From Symsagittifera roscoffensis (taxonomy: Eukaryota > Xenacoelomorpha > Acoela > Convolutidae), in NCBI RefSeq assembly GCF_963678635.1, contig NC_087067.1, positions 55,302,456-55,366,455 of the forward strand: a stretch of 64,000 nucleotides of DNA. The letters are read 5' to 3'. The notes under the pieces were generated by a model. The model searched no databases and was not told the DNA's origin. It saw only the letters and a list, made by a program, of their open reading frames with translations. A program made the translations under genes and the position numbers. Shown piece after piece: positions 21,077 through 31,002 of the stretch (position 1 is its first letter; the number at the start of each line of letters is the position of its first letter).

Positions 21077-24000
21077 ATGAGTTTAGACAAGTCAAGGATA
21101 CCAAAACGAGGTAATAGCTCTAGGAAATTCATACCTGAAAAGAAAAGAAAAACGATGACCGATCCTTTTGTGGATTGGATCAAGCGAACCCGGTCCGATA
21201 AAGAGGGGACGGTTTCAGGCAGAATGGTTGAGACGAGAAGTCAAAAGACCTCAGAAGAGAGAAGAGAACTATTAGAAGTGGAGGTCAATACGGACCATAC
21301 CATGAATGACAACCAGGAAGTAAATGAACTGGAAGGGAGAGGCAGAAGGCTGGCGAGTGAATCTACCCCGGTAGAACAAGGCCATGATTTTGCCACTTCC
21401 ACCGGGACGTTGGATCGAGAAGAGATGTCAGAACTGTCCGACATCTCAACTGAGGTAGCGACAACGAGAAGATCTCCGACAGACAACACTATGATGGCAG
21501 GTGGAACTGGGAAACAAACAACGTCATCATCATTTTCAGAAAGAATGAAGAACACCTTCGGGAACATCTTTCCATTCAGCATGGGAGGAGGAGCAGGCAA
21601 CGATGGTGAGTCCCAGGAGGAAGAAGATGAAGAGGAGCAAGGGGACTATGGATCTCAAGTCAGCCTCAATAGTTCAGTCCAAGAGAGTGAGGCACACGTC
21701 GGAAGAGAGACTGGAACCACGGACAAATTTGGTGTGGTGACAACAATAAGCAAAGAAGCAATCACACCAGGCCAGTCAAAAGACTTCACGATGAGGGCAA
21801 GTTCGGAGCCAGAACCTGGTGAGAATAGAACCAGAGGGCTCTGCAACGCGTCAAATGATCTTGAAACAAACAATGAAAAGACGTCGAGGCAGAGAGTCAA
21901 GGCCCGGATCTCGACAAGCACGAAGTTACCTGGGACCGACAGGGTTACACCACCACTAGTAACGCCACTGGTGGATAACGGGGCAGCACTAGAGGAAGCC
22001 TTAAACAACATAGTTGACAGTTTAGGAGAACAAAACGAGCAAATGTCAATAAGGATGAGTGAACTAGAAAGAGCAGTTCACATTGAGAGAGAAAGGCTGC
22101 GGGAAGAAATAAACCGCAACAGACAAGAAGTTGACAGGAGCGAAAAACGCTTGAAAGAGAGAACGGACGAACACATGACGAGGAACTTGTCGCGAATGAC
22201 AAGAGAGGCGGAACAGAGGGAGTTACGCTTAAGAGCCGACATGGAGAAGTTGAGAATTCAGCAAGAGCAGTCTCTTGGGACTCTTGACACAAAGATAGAT
22301 GCGATGATGGAGAGGCGAACTCAGGCTATCATGGATAGGTTGGACGGGCTACTAAGCAGCAAAAGTGGACCAAAAGAAGGAGAACCGAATTCGGCAGGCC
22401 CCAGCAGGGAACCGAAGGTGAACTTCAATGAACATCAAAAGAGGAAGACGTATGGATCCACTAGAGGCAGGGGCAGTACATCAGGCTATGCCACAAGGGA
22501 TAATGGAGCATGGGGCCCGAACAATAGAGCAAGTTCAACGGGGAACAGACGAACCTCTAACGAACGACCAACGCAAGGCGCACAGGCGACTGGGAGAAGT
22601 GATTCCGGCAATAAGGGGCATACAAGCCCGAGGAGGGGTCACGTGGGCCAAGCGGGAAGTGCTCACGATGATTCGGATTGCAGGGATGCACCGCAGACAG
22701 AGCCTTCGACGAGGTATGGGGACACTCAAGCGGGACACTCAAGGGATGCTACGGCAATGGCCACAGCATTTGAACCCCTGAACAGGTCTCTGGAGACATT
22801 CCTGACGAGGTTATCTAAAACCAATGAACGCAGTGAAAAGTCCAGGAGAGTCTTTAAGAAGCCAAGATGCTACAAAGACGAATCTGACGGCTGTATTGAT
22901 ACCTGGATAGAGGTAATGAAGCTGCATTTCGAGGAAGAGGACTTGTCTGAGAGACAGGAATGCAGCGCCCTCACCAGCAACTTAGAAGGGACGGCCCTGA
23001 ACTGTGTCATGGCCAAGAAACAGTATCAACGTGACACTGCAGAGAAAATCTTCGAAATCTTGTTAAACCGTTCCGGATCAGGGGTGCAGGGGCACCAGGC
23101 GATGATGCGCTTCGAGAAACGAAGGCAGCGGGAAGATGAAACTATAGACAAGTTTCTCGATGATTTGGAAATGCTGAGAAGACGCAGCCAACCTGATGAG
23201 TCAAACCGAAGGATGAACCTGGCCGTAGCCTCAAAATTCATCGATGGTGTGAAAAACGATGAACTTCGTACGATGCTAGCAACGCATTACACACCACTAT
23301 CAACTAATGCGCCAACACCGGAGGAGTTGAGGCTCAAATCAAAAGAGTATCTATTGTTGAAACCTCCTTCGAGATCTGGATATTACAAGAACAATTATGG
23401 CAATTTTAACAACGGACCAGCGAATCAAGGAAACAATTGGTACAAACCGAGGGACGATATGGACAAGAGACGCTCTTGTGCTAATTGTAGTTCAACAGAC
23501 CATCATGTGTCAGCATGCCCAGCTTATAAACAAGGCATGAAAGCAATAGGCTTTAGCCTCGAGGACGAAGATGCGTCAGAATTGGAACATGAGGATTTCA
23601 TGAGAGGAGTAATTGCGAAATTCGGCCCGAGGTGTTTCTTTTGCAACTTGGAAGGTCATTTTAAATCAGATTGTCCACAATTCTGGGATGCAGTGGCAGA
23701 CATCAAGCATCCAAGGCATGAAGAAGCTTTGTCAGGAGTGAAAGCAAGCAAGGCTCGACTTTTGAACGAAGCAGAGGCACGCAGGAAGGACAAACCTCAA
23801 GAGCTGGCGGCAAAGAAAATGCAAGCGGTAACAGAAGAAGCACGTGAACCGGAACCAGCAACTGCGCCCGATGACTTCAAGATTGATTACAAGGCAGCCG
23901 CAAAGGATGCTCTAAATAGAGTACAGCAGGAATTGGTGACGAAAGAGATCGAACAAAAAGTGAAACTTGAACTGGAAAATGAAAAGCTTCAGGAGCAACT

Positions 24001-27000
24001 GAATATCTTCGAGGCAATGGAGTTCGAGGAGACGAAAACACCAAGCAGTTTAGATATGAAACTTAAAGTGATCTCCGGTAAGAGGTTCGGCATGGCGCCG
24101 CAGGGAAAGAAGATACAGTCGATAATCTCAGTGGCTGGACACCAGGTAATAAGAAATCTGAGTGAACCATCAGAATTCACTTTAATGCATTTGGACACAT
24201 ATGCAGATTATCTGAGGCAGGTGGAGCCACGCACTGAGTCGAGAGCTGTGCGAGCACTACTAACGACGGGTGGCCCTCGCATGAAGAAACTTCATGGACG
24301 CTACTTGGAGGTCTATGGGCCGTATCAAATAATGCTGAACGTGGATGGAATCAGCATTTACACCAGGACTTACATAACAACAGATTATGACCAAATGGGG
24401 CAGATCTATTTGGGTGAAGAGGAACTCAAAGTCCGCAGGATAGGCCATGACGCCATGATGGAACAAGACGCGGTACATATTGGATATGAAGCAGATGTGA
24501 CAGCACACCTGCTCGACACCAACGGAACAAAAATCGGAGTCACAGGGCTTCTGGACACAGGCGCGGTGGTGAGTGTGATGCCGATAAAAACCTGGGAGAG
24601 AATGGGCTTCACGCGGGAAGATCTGATTCCTACGAATCTCCGACTAGCCGCTGCAAATCGAGGAGCTATCTACGTAGCCGGAAGAACACCGGTGACGGTC
24701 CTTCACATGGGAGGACGGAACCTTTGGATGAGCTTCCTGGTGGTAGAGAATCTGGACGATGCCGACCAATTCATCTTGGGCAGAGATTTTGTCAGGAATT
24801 TTGACGTGATGATTGACTTGAACAACGGTCTAATACGGATTAGAAACCCGGACCGAAAGTATGTTAAGAGACCAGTTAATAGGATAATAACAGATGAAAA
24901 TAAGGTACCAGTTTTTTTGGATAGAAAAGTAAAGTTACAACCAGGACAAGCTGTGGTAGCGATTTTTAGAATGAGAAATTTAAATTCGTTAAGTGATAGT
25001 AAACAGGTTTGCTTAGTACCGAATCCAAATAGTCAGAGTTCGGTGATTTTAGGCCGGAGCTTCTCGGTAACGCGAAACGGACTGTGTGTCAGTGTGTTGT
25101 TGAACACACTGGACACCACGGTTTCAATCCAGCGTGGAAAGAAGCTTGGTTACGCATTGCCGATGAGGACTGATTATGAAGAGACACAAAACTTGAAGAA
25201 ATATAGTGTCAAAAACTGTCCTTATCATGCCAATAAAGATAAAATTTTAAAGAGGATTGATGAATTAAAATCTATTCATAAATTGTTTTCAATGAAATCC
25301 GAAACGGACGACGGCTTATCAAGCTGCTCGAATTTTCCGGAACGCCCCTCGTCATACGAACTAGAATCTGACAAACCGGTTTTGCCAGAGATAGAACATT
25401 TAAAAGGGAAAATAGGTGAGGGGGATTTCGAAAAATTGCGGGACCTCCTAAATCGGAACGCTGATGTATTTTCAAAACATAAGGCGGATATCGGTTGTTG
25501 TAATTTCGTCGAACACGAAATCGAACTAGAAGAAGGCGCCGTACCCCATAGGGAAGGCGCAAGGCGAATGACACCGCAGAAATCGGAAGCGTGCCGAGCA
25601 GAAATAGAAATGTTGCTTGAATACGACATGATAGAACCCTCGAAATCGCCGTGGGCTTGCGGAGTAGTAATGGCGAAAAAGAAGGGGGGGCAGCTTAGAT
25701 TCTGTTGCGACTTTCGCTACTTGAACGCGGTAAAGATTAAAGATGCGTACCCGATACCGCGAATAGACGAGAGCCTATCTAAACTTGGTGATGCCAAGTT
25801 CTTCACCACACTGGACTTAGGTTCTGCCTTCTGGCAGGTCCCTCTACGAAAGAAGGACAGAGAGAAAACCGGATTCGCGTGCGAATTGGGGTTGTACCAG
25901 TGGAAGAGGATGCCCTTCGGCTTGTGCAATGCAACAGCAACTTTTCAAAGGCTGATGGCTCAGGCTTTGACAGGAGTGACCAAAAAGTACGGGAATCTCT
26001 TGATGTGCTACGTGGATGACGTAGTCATAGCGACACCGAGCCTAGAGGATCACATTGATCGGCTCGATGAAGTCTTCGGATGTATGAAAAGAGCAGGCTT
26101 GAAATGCAAACCATCGAAATGTGAAATCCTTAGGGATTCGATCAAGTACCTGGGAAGAATGGTGGACCGGCATGGAGTGAGGCCAGATCCAGAAGCAGTA
26201 GAGGCTGTGCTGACATGGAAAGCTCCTAGAACGGACACACAGCTCATGAGCTTCCTAGGGTTTGCCAATTACTACCGAGAATTCATAAAAGGATACGCGG
26301 ACAAGGTGTACCCGATGCAGAAGCTGATGCGCAACAAAGGGAAAAAGTTCGAATGGAACGATGAGGCACAAGTTGCTTTCGAGAACATAAAGCGGGAACT
26401 GTGCAAAGCGCCAGTGCTGGGCATGCCTACAGAAAAGGGCATGTATGTTCTTGACACAGACGCATCGGTGGTGGCCATCTCAGGAATATTGCATCAAGAG
26501 CAAGAATGGAACGGAAGAACAGTCCTCCGTCCCATTGCATACGGCAGCAAAGTATTGAGTGACACAGAGATGAAATATGGCGCACCAAAAGCAGAAATGT
26601 TTGCAGTAGTTACCTTCGTGGAGAAGTACCGTGCATACTTGGGGAGCGCTCCTTTCAAGTTACGCGTGGACAACAGAGCGTTATCCTGGTTGAAGACCTA
26701 CTCGATGGATCAGAGTTATATTGGTAGATGGATAGTAAGACTGGATGGCTACCATATGATAATCGAACACAGGATGCGTGATAAACATCAGAATGCTGAC
26801 AGTCTCAGCAAGAAAACTGAATTCTATGAAAGATTGGAGCAGAAGCAGGCCAATCAGGCGGAAGTAAAGGAGGGATTCTCGTTTCTGGACAAAGAAACTT
26901 ATGAAGCGCTTCCCTTAACGAGATGGTTGGATAAGTCTGGACATCCAATTCCAGGGCATCCTGAGTTACCTGTAGAGAAAGCAGCTGAGATAGAGATCCT

Positions 27001-30000
27001 GTCCAAGGAGGATCCAGTCCCCTTGGATTTGCTGCTACGCTCGAACCTGGTCCAGCAAGAACTCTCTCGCATGAATATAAACAGTCTCTCATTACTGGAT
27101 AAAACGGTGCAAGTCACACCACAAGTGATGCGGATGCTGGGTGGATTGTTAGAAAGAGAAGTGACCAGAGATGACCCCGAGTGGACAGCAGCAGTGGCAT
27201 CGCTAACAGTCAGGGAGAAAGTAAAGATCATGCCGTCCAGACGACAACACGAAGAGAACGAGAGGGATTGTAGGACAATAGTTCAGCAACTAGTATCCTC
27301 AATACCCCAAGAGATTTTAACCAGTACTTCTTACGGACAGAAAGAACAGGAGAGCGGCAACCAAAAGAAAACTGTCACCTTTGTGGACCGAGAGGAAGAG
27401 GGTGAACTTGTAGAACAAAATCTGCTGCAAGACTATTTGTCCGGGGAGAAGGAGAAGGAGAAAGATCAAAGATCACAGGTTCAACACCCGGCACAAAAAA
27501 ATTTGTCCGGGGAGTCCGAGATAGACGAGAAAATTCCTGATGAGAAACAGGACCTAGAGAACAAGGTTTTGTCCGGGGAGTTCAGATGGATGCGAAGGAA
27601 ATACAGACATGATCTGGAGGAGCGTGCAGTCTCCAGCACAACACCTTCGACGGAGGATAATGACTCCCGAAACTCAGGAATGGATACCTATTCCGACAGG
27701 AATTCCACCTCGGGATCAGAACTGTCAGAACTAGCGATACACACGTTACTAGTGGAAACTCGGGCGAGAGACCTGGACAGAGAGGTGTACCAGGATCCGG
27801 ACAGCGATCGCTACCTTATACCGAGCGAAAGTGTCTTTGACAACGCGGCGGATGACTTAGAAACAATAGCGGTATCGAAACGTTCGATAAGCCTGTTGCC
27901 GCAGAAAGAGGTAGTCAGGACTGATCTTCAGCCGTTTCAGCAAGAAACACAACCGTTGGCGAAGATTTGGTGCGTTAAGATGGAAGAAGACACACATCAG
28001 CCCAACGAGCTGAACAGTCAGATGAGAGTCATGAAGACGTACTTGAAGGCGAGATACAGACTCTCGGACCTTCTAAGGGCGCAGAGAAATGATCGCATGA
28101 CAAGCAACCTAAAAAGGTGGATAGAAAACGGTGCACCTGACAAAGGCGACCTGGAAGAAGACAGCTATAGGATCCTGAGACAATACTTCATGCAGAAGGA
28201 GGGGAGGTTATATCTGAACAAGGACGGGATCGTGGCTTGCAGGAGAAGAGAAGAAGACAAGGTCTTATACAAATATAACGCGATAGTGTTGCCGCAACTC
28301 TATCAGACAGAACTATTATTCAGGTCGCATGATCAGATGGGCCATCAAGGGATCGACAAAGTGTATCAGAGGATTCTGAAGCGATTTGAGTGGCCTGGGA
28401 TGAAAAAGGCATGCGAGAAATGGGTGACAGCATGTCTGTCATGCCAACAGGTCAAGGATCCTAGGAAGTTGCGATTTCCTTTACAATCAATTGAGTCGTC
28501 TGAATTCAACGAGGTGGTGCAGATAGATCACCAGAAGATATGCATGACAGACAGCGGTTACAACCAAGTCTTGGTCATGATAGATCACTTCACGAAGTAT
28601 GCAGAGGCCGTGCCCTGCATAACTGCCTCGGCGGAAGAGACATGCGACCACCTGATCAATACGTGGATAGCAAGACACGGATGTCCAATGACGTTTCAAT
28701 CGGACAATGGAACGGCTTTCGTAGGCGAGCTTACGAAAGAGCTTATGAGACGGTCACAAGTCGCTCAGGCTCACTCCACGACATACCACCCTCAGACGAA
28801 TGGCTTAGTGGAAAGACAGAATAGGACGTTAGTGTCGATGCTGAGGGTATATTGTTCCAGGTACATGACCGATTGGGACAGATACCTTCCACAGGTGATG
28901 GGAGCTTATAATAGCACGCAACACTCCACCACTGGGGTCAGTCCACACATGATGCTGACGGGACACGAGAAGTCTTTACCCTTGACATTCTTCTACCCAG
29001 AGTATGAGGGAAAGAGAACATCTCCACAGGTTTACGTAAGGGATGTGATCAGACATCAACAGGAGTTGAACGATCTGTGCAGACGAAATACTCAGCAAGC
29101 ACAGGCAAGGCAAAGGAAAAGATTCGACAAGAAAGCAGCTGGTGCAAAAGCTTACTCGGTGGGAGATTACGTATGGGTGTTTCAGAACGTTATACCACCG
29201 AAAGGGACGAAGAAGCTCCTAAAGAAGTGGAGGGGACCCTTCATGATTACAGAGGTGCACCAGGAGGGACGCTTTTACAGACTGAGTACAGGCCGAGCCG
29301 CCCACTACGAAAACATCAAGCCACACAATCCATCGACAGAGGACTGGTGTATACCTGCAGATATGGAAAAAGGAGATTACCTGATGATGGATCCTGCTTG
29401 CGAGGTCAACGAGAAAGGCACCAGGGAGAAGAATGATGGAAATGAGGTAATAGAGGAGGGAACGAATACACCACTGGACCTGGATCCAAATGAGGTGATA
29501 GAAGCGGATGATGAAACCTTACCTTACGCGGAGGAAGATTGGCAGGATCCCGAACAGACTGAGATTCCCAAAAATATGGATCCAGATCTCCCGTTCACGA
29601 TGCAGACTCGACAAGGCGACGGGAAAAGACCTAGAAAGAAATACAACCGTTACGGTGACGACTATGTAGTAGACAAGATAGATCTGAAAAAGATAGTGGA
29701 AGAAGTGGTAGGTCTAGAGAGCATAACAGTCTCACAAGACATTGACATGTTGGATGATCACGACCAGGAATGGATCGAGGACAGATCGAAACCCGAAGTA
29801 GATTTCGATGAGGAGCAATCGGAGTCCAACAGAGATGATCTCACAAATCTGCGAGTCTTGGAGTGGCTGAACGAAATGACATCAGATCCTAAAGAGACCA
29901 GCGTCACGATTCAAGATGTGGATCGTGAAAGAGCGAAATACATTAAGACGGAGCGAGATGATCCTTCTTGGGCTGCCCAGGAAGGACAACTCCTCATTCC

Positions 30001-30682
30001 AGCTTCTAACCTCGACTTAATATCCGGTATGCGATCGACGGGGACGCCGATGGATATTTTTGTCCGGGGAGTGGGGGTAGGACTTACCCACACTGAAAAC
30101 TTGATAATAAAAAAATTGAGAATAGCAAGAGAGACAGGAGACTTAGAAGCAGAAACAGGCGAAGAACCTAAGAAACCTGACATAGGCAGGGTAGTTGAGT
30201 CATATTTTAACTTACCAAATGAATATTCAAGTAACATAGTACTAACAGATAGCGATTTCATACTCACAGACAGAACATGTGCGATAGCGATCACCGCAGA
30301 CATGAGTTTTAGGACAGCGCTAGCGGCAGATTTTAAGAGAGAATACAAAAACGTGGAATTCCTTTGGAAGCAAAGACCAGGGATAGGGGGCGTAGCAGCC
30401 TTACCCCCGGCGGTGTCGCAGATACCGGGAAAGTACTTATGCTTCTTGGTAACGAGGGCGACAGAGAAGCAGCACGTGGACCCGGAAAATCTATTCTTGT
30501 CTTTGACGAGGCTGAGGGACTTCCTTGTGGAAATGGACGTGAAGGAACTTTCGCTTCCAGTGTACGATCCAAATAGAGGAAGACTGCATCCTCGGGAATT
30601 GTACGCGCTCGTACACGTGATATTCTCTGATACAAACATACAAGTGTATCTACATAAGAAATATTACTTAAGTATAGGCTGA
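21077..30682 (+). CDS. Element A Gag-Pol polyprotein with C-terminal macrodomain-like domain
   Basis: A single 3201-codon ORF with no gag/pol stop. In order (approximate residues): acidic and basic disordered N-terminus; coiled coil 310-425; retrotransposon Gag capsid-like domain 593-735; two CCHC knuckles at 801-814 and 853-866; aspartic protease with DTGA at 1160 and ILGRDF near 1233; reverse transcriptase about 1525-1690 with YVDD at 1645; RNase H 1790-1911 (DTDAS, KAEM, RVDNRAL, NADSLSKK); a roughly 500-residue acidic linker with three LSGE motifs; integrase with H-H-C-C finger near 2413 and DD35E core (QID, QSDNG, LVERQ, exactly 35 residues between D and E); GPF/Y module KWRGPFMITEV near 2717; an acidic linker; then about 2990-3200 a TARG1-like macrodomain reading. 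The start is the ATG following AAATAAAGA. All catalytic motifs are intact, so it looks functional. The macrodomain is the least certain call. Confidence 0.93.
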   Translation: MSLDKSRIPKRGNSSRKFIPEKKRKTMTDPFVDWIKRTRSDKEGTVSGRMVETRSQKTSEERRELLEVEVNTDHTMNDNQEVNELEGRGRRLASESTPVEQGHDFATSTGTLDREEMSELSDISTEVATTRRSPTDNTMMAGGTGKQTTSSSFSERMKNTFGNIFPFSMGGGAGNDGESQEEEDEEEQGDYGSQVSLNSSVQESEAHVGRETGTTDKFGVVTTISKEAITPGQSKDFTMRASSEPEPGENRTRGLCNASNDLETNNEKTSRQRVKARISTSTKLPGTDRVTPPLVTPLVDNGAALEEALNNIVDSLGEQNEQMSIRMSELERAVHIERERLREEINRNRQEVDRSEKRLKERTDEHMTRNLSRMTREAEQRELRLRADMEKLRIQQEQSLGTLDTKIDAMMERRTQAIMDRLDGLLSSKSGPKEGEPNSAGPSREPKVNFNEHQKRKTYGSTRGRGSTSGYATRDNGAWGPNNRASSTGNRRTSNERPTQGAQATGRSDSGNKGHTSPRRGHVGQAGSAHDDSDCRDAPQTEPSTRYGDTQAGHSRDATAMATAFEPLNRSLETFLTRLSKTNERSEKSRRVFKKPRCYKDESDGCIDTWIEVMKLHFEEEDLSERQECSALTSNLEGTALNCVMAKKQYQRDTAEKIFEILLNRSGSGVQGHQAMMRFEKRRQREDETIDKFLDDLEMLRRRSQPDESNRRMNLAVASKFIDGVKNDELRTMLATHYTPLSTNAPTPEELRLKSKEYLLLKPPSRSGYYKNNYGNFNNGPANQGNNWYKPRDDMDKRRSCANCSSTDHHVSACPAYKQGMKAIGFSLEDEDASELEHEDFMRGVIAKFGPRCFFCNLEGHFKSDCPQFWDAVADIKHPRHEEALSGVKASKARLLNEAEARRKDKPQELAAKKMQAVTEEAREPEPATAPDDFKIDYKAAAKDALNRVQQELVTKEIEQKVKLELENEKLQEQLNIFEAMEFEETKTPSSLDMKLKVISGKRFGMAPQGKKIQSIISVAGHQVIRNLSEPSEFTLMHLDTYADYLRQVEPRTESRAVRALLTTGGPRMKKLHGRYLEVYGPYQIMLNVDGISIYTRTYITTDYDQMGQIYLGEEELKVRRIGHDAMMEQDAVHIGYEADVTAHLLDTNGTKIGVTGLLDTGAVVSVMPIKTWERMGFTREDLIPTNLRLAAANRGAIYVAGRTPVTVLHMGGRNLWMSFLVVENLDDADQFILGRDFVRNFDVMIDLNNGLIRIRNPDRKYVKRPVNRIITDENKVPVFLDRKVKLQPGQAVVAIFRMRNLNSLSDSKQVCLVPNPNSQSSVILGRSFSVTRNGLCVSVLLNTLDTTVSIQRGKKLGYALPMRTDYEETQNLKKYSVKNCPYHANKDKILKRIDELKSIHKLFSMKSETDDGLSSCSNFPERPSSYELESDKPVLPEIEHLKGKIGEGDFEKLRDLLNRNADVFSKHKADIGCCNFVEHEIELEEGAVPHREGARRMTPQKSEACRAEIEMLLEYDMIEPSKSPWACGVVMAKKKGGQLRFCCDFRYLNAVKIKDAYPIPRIDESLSKLGDAKFFTTLDLGSAFWQVPLRKKDREKTGFACELGLYQWKRMPFGLCNATATFQRLMAQALTGVTKKYGNLLMCYVDDVVIATPSLEDHIDRLDEVFGCMKRAGLKCKPSKCEILRDSIKYLGRMVDRHGVRPDPEAVEAVLTWKAPRTDTQLMSFLGFANYYREFIKGYADKVYPMQKLMRNKGKKFEWNDEAQVAFENIKRELCKAPVLGMPTEKGMYVLDTDASVVAISGILHQEQEWNGRTVLRPIAYGSKVLSDTEMKYGAPKAEMFAVVTFVEKYRAYLGSAPFKLRVDNRALSWLKTYSMDQSYIGRWIVRLDGYHMIIEHRMRDKHQNADSLSKKTEFYERLEQKQANQAEVKEGFSFLDKETYEALPLTRWLDKSGHPIPGHPELPVEKAAEIEILSKEDPVPLDLLLRSNLVQQELSRMNINSLSLLDKTVQVTPQVMRMLGGLLEREVTRDDPEWTAAVASLTVREKVKIMPSRRQHEENERDCRTIVQQLVSSIPQEILTSTSYGQKEQESGNQKKTVTFVDREEEGELVEQNLLQDYLSGEKEKEKDQRSQVQHPAQKNLSGESEIDEKIPDEKQDLENKVLSGEFRWMRRKYRHDLEERAVSSTTPSTEDNDSRNSGMDTYSDRNSTSGSELSELAIHTLLVETRARDLDREVYQDPDSDRYLIPSESVFDNAADDLETIAVSKRSISLLPQKEVVRTDLQPFQQETQPLAKIWCVKMEEDTHQPNELNSQMRVMKTYLKARYRLSDLLRAQRNDRMTSNLKRWIENGAPDKGDLEEDSYRILRQYFMQKEGRLYLNKDGIVACRRREEDKVLYKYNAIVLPQLYQTELLFRSHDQMGHQGIDKVYQRILKRFEWPGMKKACEKWVTACLSCQQVKDPRKLRFPLQSIESSEFNEVVQIDHQKICMTDSGYNQVLVMIDHFTKYAEAVPCITASAEETCDHLINTWIARHGCPMTFQSDNGTAFVGELTKELMRRSQVAQAHSTTYHPQTNGLVERQNRTLVSMLRVYCSRYMTDWDRYLPQVMGAYNSTQHSTTGVSPHMMLTGHEKSLPLTFFYPEYEGKRTSPQVYVRDVIRHQQELNDLCRRNTQQAQARQRKRFDKKAAGAKAYSVGDYVWVFQNVIPPKGTKKLLKKWRGPFMITEVHQEGRFYRLSTGRAAHYENIKPHNPSTEDWCIPADMEKGDYLMMDPACEVNEKGTREKNDGNEVIEEGTNTPLDLDPNEVIEADDETLPYAEEDWQDPEQTEIPKNMDPDLPFTMQTRQGDGKRPRKKYNRYGDDYVVDKIDLKKIVEEVVGLESITVSQDIDMLDDHDQEWIEDRSKPEVDFDEEQSESNRDDLTNLRVLEWLNEMTSDPKETSVTIQDVDRERAKYIKTERDDPSWAAQEGQLLIPASNLDLISGMRSTGTPMDIFVRGVGVGLTHTENLIIKKLRIARETGDLEAETGEEPKKPDIGRVVESYFNLPNEYSSNIVLTDSDFILTDRTCAIAITADMSFRTALAADFKREYKNVEFLWKQRPGIGGVAALPPAVSQIPGKYLCFLVTRATEKQHVDPENLFLSLTRLRDFLVEMDVKELSLPVYDPNRGRLHPRELYALVHVIFSDTNIQVYLHKKYYLSIG
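30040..30682 (+). other. Macrodomain-like C-terminal domain of element A Gag-Pol
   Basis: Residues about 2990-3201. Features matching a TARG1/OARD1-type macrodomain in order: a strand ending AIAITADMSF, a helix ADFKREY, strand KYLCFLVTR, helix with LFLSLTRLRDFL, strand LSLPVYDPNRGRL, helix ELYALVHVIF and final strand NIQVYLHKK. The glycine-rich first loop and the GCGLD-like loop of active family members are replaced (MSFRTALA and YDPNRGR). Hydrolase activity is therefore doubtful, and ligand binding would have to differ. Element B preserves the same region (49031 onward, minus) with many synonymous-looking and conservative differences, so it is under constraint. It could instead be a lineage-specific fold that merely resembles this order. 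Confidence 0.6.
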
Positions 30683-31002
30683 GTGATGTGCGAGAGGGTG
30701 TTAGGCCAAAGACCAAGTTACATGTAATATGTGATATGTGTGTTATGTTATGTTATGTTATGTTAGGTGTTGAGCTATTAAGGTCATGGGTAAGTAGGGG
30801 TTAGTGACCATGAACAACTTTTAAATGACGATTTTAGGAATAGATCCAAAGTTTGGACTGTCCAATCTTAGGTCGTATTCCAAAATTTTAGAAACCAATT
30901 GATTTTAATAAATTTTAGGATAAATATCTTTTTATCTGAACTGTCTTTAAGCAAATTTTAACGATATATGTTAAGGTGAAACTGACCAGTGTGAAAAAGG
31001 AG
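30683..31002 (+). other. Spacer between Gag-Pol and second coding region, element A
   Basis: Contains a TTATG pentamer array (30742..30765) and AT-rich sequence. No ORF. In element B the equivalent position is followed by a 3.8 kb SGNH-like ORF that A lacks. Confidence 0.7.

Noticed and set aside
29911-30639. 242-codon minus-strand ORF antisense to the macrodomain-like region
   Set aside because: Composition is serine-rich shadow sequence of the real plus-strand Gag-Pol frame; no domain.
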